Origin: a virus
Length of the DNA: 24,673 nt
Direction: 5' to 3' (one strand)
Virus record (IMG/VR): IMGVR_UViG_3300042518_001152
Span: 1 to 24,673 of that record
How positions within the stretch are numbered: the first letter of the stretch is position 1; each line of letters opens with the position of its first letter. Positions 20,033 to 24,673 of this stretch are shown piece by piece. Below the pieces are notes generated by a model. The model saw nothing but the letters and a program-made list of their open reading frames with translations, was not told where the DNA came from and ran no database searches. Position numbers and translations under genes: made by a program.

Positions 20033-20619
20033 TGTTTATTTTCTAATTTAGCTTTTAATTTTGCAAGCACATCACTAGCATCACCCAAAGTATAAGTTGA
20101 AGATGAACCAGTTGTTTTTTTAAAGTTCTCAACTTTCTTTTGAACCCCAACATCTTGAATCTTTTCAGCTCTTTCCATAAAGGAAGTTCTTCTGATAGAA
20201 CCTAGAAGCCAGTTGATGTGTTTATCACCGTTAAGTGATTTGGTAATTACCCAATTGTAGAACTCTTGAAAAGTTGGGTAAGACATATAAGTCGTGGTGT
20301 CTTTACCAGTAACACCCATTTTCTTTTCACCAACCAATTTGGATATTGGTGACTCTACTTTCTCCTCAGAGAATAATGATTTCAAATGGTTCATGAAATC
20401 AGCTTTGAATTCTTCTGTTTGAATACCTTTCAATATATCAGCAGCAGAAAATAACGGGTCTCTTGTTATTGCACATTTGAAATCTTTTTCTGGTGTATCC
20501 CAAACTTTTTCAACATTTGAAATTGGCATGTAAGCCCTGACAAGATGGTTCAAAAAATTTCTAGATTTAGGATTGGCAAGCATATTATCCAAACTTGCAT
20601 GAATTTGCTCTTGATTCAT
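20029..20619 (-). CDS. Hypothetical protein, 196 aa
   Basis: A soluble, helical protein. Distinct stretches are RNFLNHLVRAYMPISNVEKV near residue 20, CAITRDPLFSAADILKGI near 48 and TYMSYPTFQEFYNWVITKSL near 110, with a Lys-rich C-terminus (SDVLAKLKAKLENKQ). The C-terminal Ser/Thr-rich linker and coiled tail suggest a protein-interaction part. I recognise no family. It lies between the DUF3307 membrane gene and a phosphoesterase that it overlaps by four bases, inside the operon starting at about 21.75 kb. Confidence 0.78.
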   Translation of the reverse strand: MNQEQIHASLDNMLANPKSRNFLNHLVRAYMPISNVEKVWDTPEKDFKCAITRDPLFSAADILKGIQTEEFKADFMNHLKSLFSEEKVESPISKLVGEKKMGVTGKDTTTYMSYPTFQEFYNWVITKSLNGDKHINWLLGSIRRTSFMERAEKIQDVGVQKKVENFKKTTGSSSTYTLGDASDVLAKLKAKLENKQ

Positions 20620-20626
20620 ATAAACT

Positions 20627-20995
20627 CTATTTTGTTAAAAAGTAAAACGTTAAGAAAAGTTGTAAATAATGCAACACTTGGTCAAACCCAAAACTAACAA
20701 AGAAATTATGGATGTCGCCTTTGGCCCATAATTTACTGTTTAGTCTACTGGTAAAATAATCGGTAATCCAATGACAAATAAATGTTATTGGTGCGAACAA
20801 AGCCAACACCAAATAATTACCAGTTATTATACTATATGCATTTGCTGTTAAAAACCATACAACACTATATGACAACACATGCATGGTAAGGGCTTTGTTA
20901 TCCTTGCTTTTGTTGATTGCTTGCCAGTGGGTTTGTAACACAAAATCAGAAAACCAGTGGATAAAAATAATTGAAAAAATTACACCTAAACTCAT
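20627..20995 (-). CDS. DUF3307-type integral membrane protein
   Basis: 122 residues with about four membrane segments: VIFSIIFIHWFSDFVLQTHW near residues 5-24, a second near 43-60, a third near 65-86 (APITFICHWITDYF), and LHYLQLFLTFYFL at the end. The pattern HWFSDFVLQTxWxAxNK and the later HWITDYFTSRLN with charged residues within the hydrophobic parts fit DUF3307, a family common in phages and bacteria with unknown function. It would sit in the inner membrane. The start overlaps the YqeY gene stop by ATGA. Confidence 0.85.
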   Translation of the reverse strand: MSLGVIFSIIFIHWFSDFVLQTHWQAINKSKDNKALTMHVLSYSVVWFLTANAYSIITGNYLVLALFAPITFICHWITDYFTSRLNSKLWAKGDIHNFFVSFGFDQVLHYLQLFLTFYFLTK

Positions 20996-21423
20996 CCTAG
21001 TTCTTCGTTTATGATTTTTGAAACAGCTTTGTTGTCAAAAGACTTTCCTTTTTGTTCTTTGTTAAACATACCCATAAGGAACCCTTGGTTTTTGTTAATG
21101 CCTTCTCTGTTTAACAATTCTTTTACAACACAACGAATTTCATCTTCACTCATAAGTGTTGGCAAATATGGTTGTAAGTATGACAATTCAGTTTCCACTT
21201 TACTAGGGTCTTGATTTATTCTCTTTTTACTTTCAATCGTTTCAATCAAACCTTTTTCTAAAGTTTTTATAACTTTTAAAACGTTTTCATCGGTAGATTC
21301 TATCATCTTACCTTCTTGTGTTTGAATCGCCCCTTTTACAACACCTAAAAAGTTTTTCTTTTCCATGTTTTTAGCTTTGTAAGCTTCCATGAAATCATTG
21401 TTTATTTTTTCTTTTAATGTCAT
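20992..21423 (-). CDS. YqeY/GatB-C-terminal-like protein
   Basis: 143 residues, close to the usual 148 of YqeY. Features are the start MTLKEKINNDFMEAYKAKN, the RINQDPSKVETELSYLQPYLP block near residues 70-92 and the C-terminal GxxKxxD-like part ending SFDNKAVSKIINEEL. The fold is the tRNA-binding tail domain of the GatB subunit of tRNA-dependent amidotransferase; stand-alone YqeY proteins have no firmly proven role but are assumed to bind tRNA or proteins. Together with IF3, CsaA-like and Thg1-like genes it adds to a translation/tRNA theme. It follows the upstream gene by one base and overlaps DUF3307. Confidence 0.88.
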   Translation of the reverse strand: MTLKEKINNDFMEAYKAKNMEKKNFLGVVKGAIQTQEGKMIESTDENVLKVIKTLEKGLIETIESKKRINQDPSKVETELSYLQPYLPTLMSEDEIRCVVKELLNREGINKNQGFLMGMFNKEQKGKSFDNKAVSKIINEELG

Positions 21424-21424
21424 A

Positions 21425-21751
21425 TTAACTGTTTTTAATAACTAAATAATAATGATAGGATTTATTACCATCAATAGCGAAAAATTGCCATTTTATTTCA
21501 TTTTTAGCTATTCTATCGCTTATTTTTTTTCTCTCTTCCATATCAGCATCTAAACTAACCCTGATAAATTTTAATTTATCTTTTGGTTCTGAAGTGCTTT
21601 GTTTTATAAATTTTGGAAGCGAAGAATATTCCTTATCATTCGATACTTTATTAGTTTGTTTTTTCTCTTCTTTAGGGTTTTCAGTCTGTCTTTTTTTAGG
21701 TACTACCGTATTTATCGGTTTTTTATCAGCCTTTTTTCTTTCTAAACTCAT
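21425..21751 (-). CDS. Hypothetical protein with a basic disordered N-terminus, 108 aa
   Basis: The first 55 residues are Lys/Pro/Thr/Asn-rich (KKADKKPINTVVPKKRQTEN) and probably disordered. The C-terminal half (DKLKFIRVSLDADMEERKK, then IKWQFFAIDGNKSYHYYLVIKN) looks like a small alpha-beta domain. No known family. It is the first gene after the promoter at 21763-21793 with a leader of about seven bases and heads a long operon (YqeY, DUF3307, hypothetical, phosphoesterase, AAA+). Confidence 0.72.
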   Translation of the reverse strand: MSLERKKADKKPINTVVPKKRQTENPKEEKKQTNKVSNDKEYSSLPKFIKQSTSEPKDKLKFIRVSLDADMEERKKISDRIAKNEIKWQFFAIDGNKSYHYYLVIKNS

Positions 21752-21762
21752 TTATTACAATA

Positions 21763-21793
21763 CAAAGGTACTAAATTATATTAAAACACACAA
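21763..21793 (-). promoter_or_regulatory. Bacteroidetes-type promoter (TTG-N20-TACCTTTG)
   Basis: TTG (21793-21791), 20 bases, then TACCTTTG (21770-21763). It lies between the dihydrofolate reductase stop and the ATG at 21751. Confidence 0.85.
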
Positions 21794-21797
21794 GTTT

Positions 21798-22304
21798 TTA
21801 TGAAACTTTTTTAACATACTCTTCAAAAACATACTCTAACTCATTTTCTGATATAACCTGACTAGTTGACACCAAAGTCCACTCATCATGATTAAAACCT
21901 TCTAAAAATGCGTCACCTTCAATTTCCTTCATTATCCTTGTTAGGTAAACTTTATCAGCATATTTGAAACTTTGTTTATAAATTTCAGAACCACCAATAA
22001 TAAAGATTTCATCATCTCTAGTCTCCTCTTTTAAAATATGCAAAGTTTCAATTAAATTATTTATGAGCACACCACCATCAATAGGGTAATCTAAATTTCT
22101 GGAGACTACAATATTTCTCCTGTTTGGTAATGGTCTAAACCTCGATGGGATGCTCTCCCAACATTTTCTACCCATTATAACATTTGACCCTTCAGTTAAC
22201 TTCTTAAAAAATTTCATGTCTGTTGGCAAATGCCATGGTAATGAATTATTTTTTCCAATCACCAAATTATTTGATGCCGCTACTACTATCGAAATTTTGT
22301 TCAT
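21798..22304 (-). CDS. folA: Dihydrofolate reductase
   Basis: 168 residues, the normal length. It reduces dihydrofolate to tetrahydrofolate with NADPH. Motifs are IVVAASNNLVIGKNNSLPWHLPTDMKFF near residues 5-32 (with the catalytic acidic residue in the LPTD helix), VIMGRKCWESIP near 41-52, VVSRN near 66, and the cofactor loop IGGSEIYKQSFKYADKVYLTRI near 102-123. Phages use it for thymidylate synthesis or, in T4, also as a baseplate part. No thymidylate synthase is seen in this window. The ATG at 22304 lies inside the upstream small gene, with which it overlaps by 38 bases. Confidence 0.95.
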   Translation of the reverse strand: MNKISIVVAASNNLVIGKNNSLPWHLPTDMKFFKKLTEGSNVIMGRKCWESIPSRFRPLPNRRNIVVSRNLDYPIDGGVLINNLIETLHILKEETRDDEIFIIGGSEIYKQSFKYADKVYLTRIMKEIEGDAFLEGFNHDEWTLVSTSQVISENELEYVFEEYVKKVS

Positions 22305-22479
22305 TTTTATACCTCACTCCTTCATCTGTAATAGACACATATGTATCATTTTTTCCGTATGGCATAACATCAAAAACTTTTGAGTAGCCCAACTTTAACC
22401 AACGTTTAAATATAAGTTCGTTTTTTTCGTTAAAAAGATAAAGCTCATCGCCTTTAATTTCTTTCCTTAATTTGCTCAT
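22267..22479 (-). CDS. Hypothetical protein, 70 aa
   Basis: A small protein that reads like a mini beta-domain: GDELYLFNEKNELIFKRWLKLGYSKVFD, then NDTYVSITDEGVRYKNEQNFD. No family recognised. It overlaps the gene on each side, by 26 bases upstream and 38 bases into dihydrofolate reductase. The long downstream overlap is unusual here and suggests the 3' end has been extended past an older stop, or that it couples translation to DHFR. Confidence 0.6.
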   Translation of the reverse strand: MSKLRKEIKGDELYLFNEKNELIFKRWLKLGYSKVFDVMPYGKNDTYVSITDEGVRYKNEQNFDSSSGIK

Positions 22480-22693
22480 AGCATAACACTTTTTCTTTTA
22501 TTTCTATTAGTTTAATAAGTTCATCATAAAGATTTTCATTCTCGATATGTTTAAGCGCCAACTTTACATAATTAGTCGCTATTTTAATTTGTAGTAGCGA
22601 ATTACAAGAATCTATTACAGCAACACACTTCTCTAGTATAATTTTTGAAGTAGGGTTAAAAACTTTAGATTTATTTGTCTCTACCATTTTCAT
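22454..22693 (-). CDS. Hypothetical protein, 79 aa
   Basis: A small helical protein (IILEKCVAVIDSCNSLLQIKIA, then YVKLALKHIENENLYDELIKLIEIKEKVLCYEQI) that may form a helical bundle, with three cysteines. The start may be ATG 22693 or 22687. It overlaps both neighbours, by 23 and 26 bases. I recognise no family; similar length and helical composition to the next protein upstream suggest the two could be functionally paired, but similarity is not visible in sequence. Confidence 0.6.
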   Translation of the reverse strand: MKMVETNKSKVFNPTSKIILEKCVAVIDSCNSLLQIKIATNYVKLALKHIENENLYDELIKLIEIKEKVLCYEQIKERN

Positions 22694-22931
22694 TTAGAAC
22701 ATCGTTTAAATATTTAAAACACGTTGAAATTAACTCTTTTTTATTTGCGTAATTATTCTGGTCTGAAACTTTTATCAAAGTGCATAACGCCTCAAGAGTA
22801 CAAGAGATATCATTTATTATCATCTTTTTAGCCTCATCTGGTGTAGTTGGTAATACGAAGTCGGCTGATTTGTTAATCTGAACTATTTGTTCTCTTTCGG
22901 TGTCTATATCTATGATGATTAAATTTTTCAT
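22671..22931 (-). CDS. Hypothetical protein, 86 aa
   Basis: Starts MKNLIIIDIDTEREQIVQI, a strand with two Asp, followed by a helix-rich part (TPDEAKKMIINDISCTLEALCTLI) and a C-terminal helix. The ...D(x)D.....IxIxK..F.LP....E..KM..NDI..L.EAL... order recalls small phage proteins with a beta-strand plus helices, but I cannot name the family. First gene after the promoter at 22945-22975; the leader is about nine bases and the start reads TTAATATG. Confidence 0.68.
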   Translation of the reverse strand: MKNLIIIDIDTEREQIVQINKSADFVLPTTPDEAKKMIINDISCTLEALCTLIKVSDQNNYANKKELISTCFKYLNDVLNENGRDK

Positions 22932-22944
22932 ATTAATTTTTCGT

Positions 22945-22975
22945 CAAAGGTACTACATTTTTTTAAAAAAAACAA
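22945..22975 (-). promoter_or_regulatory. Bacteroidetes-type promoter (TTG-N20-TACCTTTG)
   Basis: TTG (22975-22973), 20 bases, then TACCTTTG (22952-22945). It lies back to back with the plus-strand 44-aa gene starting at 23000, making this the divergent control region of the window. Confidence 0.85.
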
Positions 22976-22991
22976 CTATTTATTGATAAAA
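22976..22991 (+). promoter_or_regulatory. AT-rich start-proximal motif for the plus-strand gene
   Basis: CTATTTATTGATAAAA on the plus strand, eight bases before the ATG at 23000. It fits the consensus of the four minus-strand copies at all but two or three positions. Finding it on the other strand in the same orientation to a gene supports a directional role. Confidence 0.4.
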
Positions 22992-22999
22992 ATATCAAA

Positions 23000-23134
23000 A
23001 TGGCAAAAAAAGAATCAAAAACATCTACTTCATCAATTATATCATTTGGTAAAAAGAGAAGTAAGGGACCAGCTAAAAAAAATTATGGCCCTAAAGCTCA
23101 AAAACCAAAAAAATATAAAGGTCAAGGCAGATAA
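23000..23134 (+). CDS. Small basic protein, 44 aa (plus strand)
   Basis: ATG at 23000 to TAA at 23134. The protein starts MAKKESKTSTSSIISFGKKR and ends PKKYKGQGR; it is rich in Lys, Ser and Gly and very basic, with no hydrophobic core, so it is likely disordered and nucleic-acid binding. The SFGKKR, GxAKKNYGPK and KKYKGQGR pieces resemble short conserved basic proteins in Bacteroidetes phages (from memory, unverified). It is the only plus-strand gene I accept. A longer frame in the same place (22983-23171) has no protein character. It diverges from the 86-aa gene and converges with the gp88-family gene. Confidence 0.72.
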   Translation: MAKKESKTSTSSIISFGKKRSKGPAKKNYGPKAQKPKKYKGQGR

Positions 23135-23142
23135 GAACCAAA

Positions 23143-23160
23143 CGAAATACTTCGCTTTTT
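23143..23160. terminator. Weak hairpin between converging genes
   Basis: CGAA-ATAC-TTCG followed by CTTTTTC on the plus strand; on the minus strand the same stem is followed by TTTGG. A 4-bp stem is marginal, but its place between the ends of two converging genes fits a bidirectional terminator. Confidence 0.35.
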
Positions 23161-23201
23161 CAATATTTTAATCAGTAACATGATTAAACCAAAAGTTATC
23201 A

Positions 23202-24326
23202 TTAGTGAATTAATAAGAAACTAGTTTTAACGTCTAATCTTTGTGCCGCTACATCACCATCACCTTTTGGCATTATAACTACGTTGTATTGATTTTTATC
23301 ACCTTTTGGTGTTTTCATCATCTCATCGTAAGTCAACAATGTTTCAACTGGTACATCATATTTTAAAGAAATTCTCTTTTTCAAGGTATCTATACCATCT
23401 TGACCATTCTTAAATATGACTTTACCCTTTTCATTTACAGCATATTGTCTTTTATCTTTTAATAATAAGTCGTCAAACAAATCTTTAGGTACTGTTACTT
23501 GTGTTTTTTTGCTTTCAATATCCTTTATTTGTTTAGATTGTTTAACGTTGATATCTCCAGATACATTTACAATGAAATCGTCATCTTCTAAATTAGCAAC
23601 ATTAGCCATTTTACTATAAGCATATGATGTTACATTATAACCATCCGCTTTTAATTTTTTGGTAATTCTAAAAGCAATGTTGAAATATTCTTCACTGAAA
23701 AAATCACCAGCATCGTTCCATCTCATTTTTATGGACATGTCTGGATTTTTTAAAGCAACTGATTCTAATTCCCTAAATAATAATTTTTCAAATCTTTCTG
23801 GGAAATTGAGTAGCAAATTTAATATTCTGGTTTGATTAACAAACACATTTGGAAACATAACATAACTACCCTGCCTAGCATAACAAAATAAAGCACAGGC
23901 ACCAGCCCCTGGACAAGTATTGACTATATAAAAAACCCCAGAATCCAAATCATATACCAAACCTCTTAATGCTGGTATACCAATATTAACAGTAAATGAA
24001 TTATCATCAGCTGATTTTGCCATTTTTGAATTTATACTTAAAATTTCATTTGGCATAGAAGTTATCTTTTGAATGAAAGCATCCATGTCTATTTCACCAC
24101 CCTCACTTTTAGGTATAGCTTTTCCGTGAATATATGGTTTATTTGTTGCTAATTTTTCTCTTTCAGCTGGTTTTTTCTCACAATTAGATATTACTCTTTC
24201 TAGATACTCTCTAGCCTCATCTATAGACAATTGTTTGAAGGAGACATCTTTAAACGTTCCTTGCAAATCTATTTCATATATTATGTTTAGATTTTCGTTT
24301 AAGATTTTTTTAATTAGTTGTTTCAT
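23202..24326 (-). CDS. Phage gp88-family protein (cysteine-rich motif)
   Basis: 374 residues. The family core runs from about residue 110: VNIGIPALRGLVYD, then NTCPGAGACALFCYARQG near 137-153 with three cysteines (138, 144, 148), the Asn-rich helix NVFVNQTRILNLLLNFPERF, IKMRWNDAGDFFSEEYF near 203-220 and VTSYAYSKM near 236-244. This is the pattern of 'Gene product 88' (PF17338) found in many tailed phages; its function is unknown, and a Cys-bound metal or cluster is plausible. The first 110 residues, starting MKQLIKKILNE with a helical region, are outside the core. The start follows an AT-rich 16-mer by three bases. The gene ends against the converging small basic gene. Confidence 0.88.
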   Translation of the reverse strand: MKQLIKKILNENLNIIYEIDLQGTFKDVSFKQLSIDEAREYLERVISNCEKKPAEREKLATNKPYIHGKAIPKSEGGEIDMDAFIQKITSMPNEILSINSKMAKSADDNSFTVNIGIPALRGLVYDLDSGVFYIVNTCPGAGACALFCYARQGSYVMFPNVFVNQTRILNLLLNFPERFEKLLFRELESVALKNPDMSIKMRWNDAGDFFSEEYFNIAFRITKKLKADGYNVTSYAYSKMANVANLEDDDFIVNVSGDINVKQSKQIKDIESKKTQVTVPKDLFDDLLLKDKRQYAVNEKGKVIFKNGQDGIDTLKKRISLKYDVPVETLLTYDEMMKTPKGDKNQYNVVIMPKGDGDVAAQRLDVKTSFLLIH

Positions 24327-24329
24327 TTT

Positions 24330-24345
24330 TTTTACTAATAAATAT
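24330..24345 (-). promoter_or_regulatory. AT-rich start-proximal motif (possible phage promoter)
   Basis: ATATTTATTAGTAAAA on the minus strand, three bases before the ATG at 24326. It fills most of the gap after the upstream partial gene. Confidence 0.4.
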
Positions 24346-24359
24346 CAAAACTTATCCGA

Positions 24360-24673
24360 TTAGGACAATTTATAAGATTTTTTTGTTCCGTCAGCTTTGG
24401 AATATACAACATGACTGGTATCCGTGTCCATATCAGAAAACCCTTTTAGTTTTTTAATGTATTTTTGAGACGTATTAGGTTTCAAATAAGCTATCGTACA
24501 ATGAGAATGATAATCTGGATAATCATTGGTATGGGGAAACTCCCTAAATTTTTTGTTTAATTTATTCATGTCTTTGCTTAATACATCAAACTTTAACACA
24601 TCAAACTTTGGGTTTGAAAAAGATGAAATTCCATCAAATTTTATATCTGGACGTTTTATTTTATTTATTTCCT
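24360..24673 (-). CDS. C-terminal part of a protein with a 2H-phosphoesterase-like motif (cut by right edge)
   Basis: The frame is open from the right edge (…EINKIKRPDIKFDG…) to TAA at 24362-24360, about 104 residues. An internal GTG at 24599 is not a likely start. The phrase DYHSHCTIAYLKPNTSQKYIKK contains H-x-T followed by a hydrophobic strand (HCTIAYL), the second half-motif of 2H phosphoesterases (2'-5' RNA ligase-like). The first H-x-T motif would lie outside the window. The family includes RNA-end and cyclic-nucleotide phosphodiesterases such as the anti-CBASS Acb1. It may also be a C-terminal domain of a larger phage protein. The short visible part limits confidence. Confidence 0.6.
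   Translation of the reverse strand, partial: EINKIKRPDIKFDGISSFSNPKFDVLKFDVLSKDMNKLNKKFREFPHTNDYPDYHSHCTIAYLKPNTSQKYIKKLKGFSDMDTDTSHVVYSKADGTKKSYKLS

Noticed and set aside
22983-23171. A longer plus-strand frame of 62 codons over the small basic gene
   Set aside because: Low-complexity Lys/Gln product without domain character. The overlapping frame starting at 23000 has a coherent basic protein with a typical phage C-terminus and ends cleanly at 23134.
1-24673. tRNA genes, CRISPR arrays, integrase/attachment sites, IS elements
   Set aside because: No cloverleaf with a GTTC-type T arm, no spaced direct repeats, and no integrase or transposase motifs were seen. The only mobile elements found are the two homing endonucleases.
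1-24673. A bacterial chromosome instead of a phage, suggested by infC, rnr, prs, folA
   Set aside because: The genes lack their cellular neighbours (infC without rpmI/rplT), are mixed with phage-only families, and follow phage-like overlap and spacing throughout.

Overview
The window reads as an internal stretch of a large (probably jumbo), AT-rich, lytic-type phage that infects a member of the Bacteroidetes. Phage signs are dense ATGA/TAATG gene overlaps, nearly all genes on one strand, many small unknown genes, a gp88-family protein, and two free-standing homing endonucleases. Bacteroidetes signs are nine intergenic promoters with the phylum-specific pattern TTG-N19/20-TAnnTTTG on the minus strand, an apparent absence of Shine-Dalgarno sites (many starts read TTAATATG), and a BT0820-like HAD phosphatase. 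No structural, replication or packaging gene is recognisable. This is an accessory/metabolic region, transcribed right to left except for one small plus-strand gene.

Layout in transcription order (high to low coordinates). 24.7-22.3 kb: the end of a possible 2H phosphoesterase, a gp88-family protein, a 44-aa basic protein on the plus strand, and small unknown genes. 22.3-18.1 kb: dihydrofolate reductase, YqeY-like protein, DUF3307 membrane protein, a phosphoesterase and an AAA+ ATPase. 18.05-13.4 kb: an NAD/ADP-ribose block with a bifunctional NMN adenylyltransferase-Nudix enzyme, a SLOG (DUF2493) protein, an HNH endonuclease, nicotinamide phosphoribosyltransferase, a NADAR protein and a macrodomain protein. 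13.35-11.1 kb: small genes including a HAD protein with a changed motif I, a lipoprotein and a mini SET-domain protein. 11.1-9.3 kb: PRPP synthetase and a Thg1-like 3'-5' nucleotidyltransferase. 9.2-3.97 kb: a large HTH-phosphoesterase, a HAD phosphatase, a CsaA-like tRNA-binding protein, a Nudix hydrolase, a phage-encoded IF3, a GIY-YIG endonuclease and an SAK-type HAD. 3.96-0 kb: an RNase R homologue behind a terminator/promoter pair, unknown genes and another phosphoesterase.

Four enzymatic activities in three genes could form a closed NAD+ repair loop: ADP-ribose to ribose-5-phosphate (Nudix), to PRPP (Prs), plus nicotinamide to NMN (Nampt), to NAD+ (NMNAT). Macrodomain and NADAR proteins that may remove ADP-ribose marks, and a SLOG protein that may bind such nucleotides, lie inside the same block. 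This is a plausible counter-measure to NAD-depleting and ADP-ribosylating host immunity, broader than the known Nampt+NMNAT pair of phages such as KVP40.

The second main discovery concerns the two homing endonucleases. Each sits beside an orphan fragment of the same gene family as its intact neighbour: a 17-codon HAD N-terminus at 5140-5193 and a 28-codon SLOG C-terminus at 16074-16160. Both orphans are diverged from the intact copy and cut at a conserved catalytic or binding motif. This suggests endonuclease insertions that split a conserved gene and restored it with donor-derived sequence. A third theme is translation and RNA control: IF3, a CsaA-like protein, Thg1, YqeY and RNase R are encoded by a phage whose promoters predict extremely short or leaderless mRNAs.
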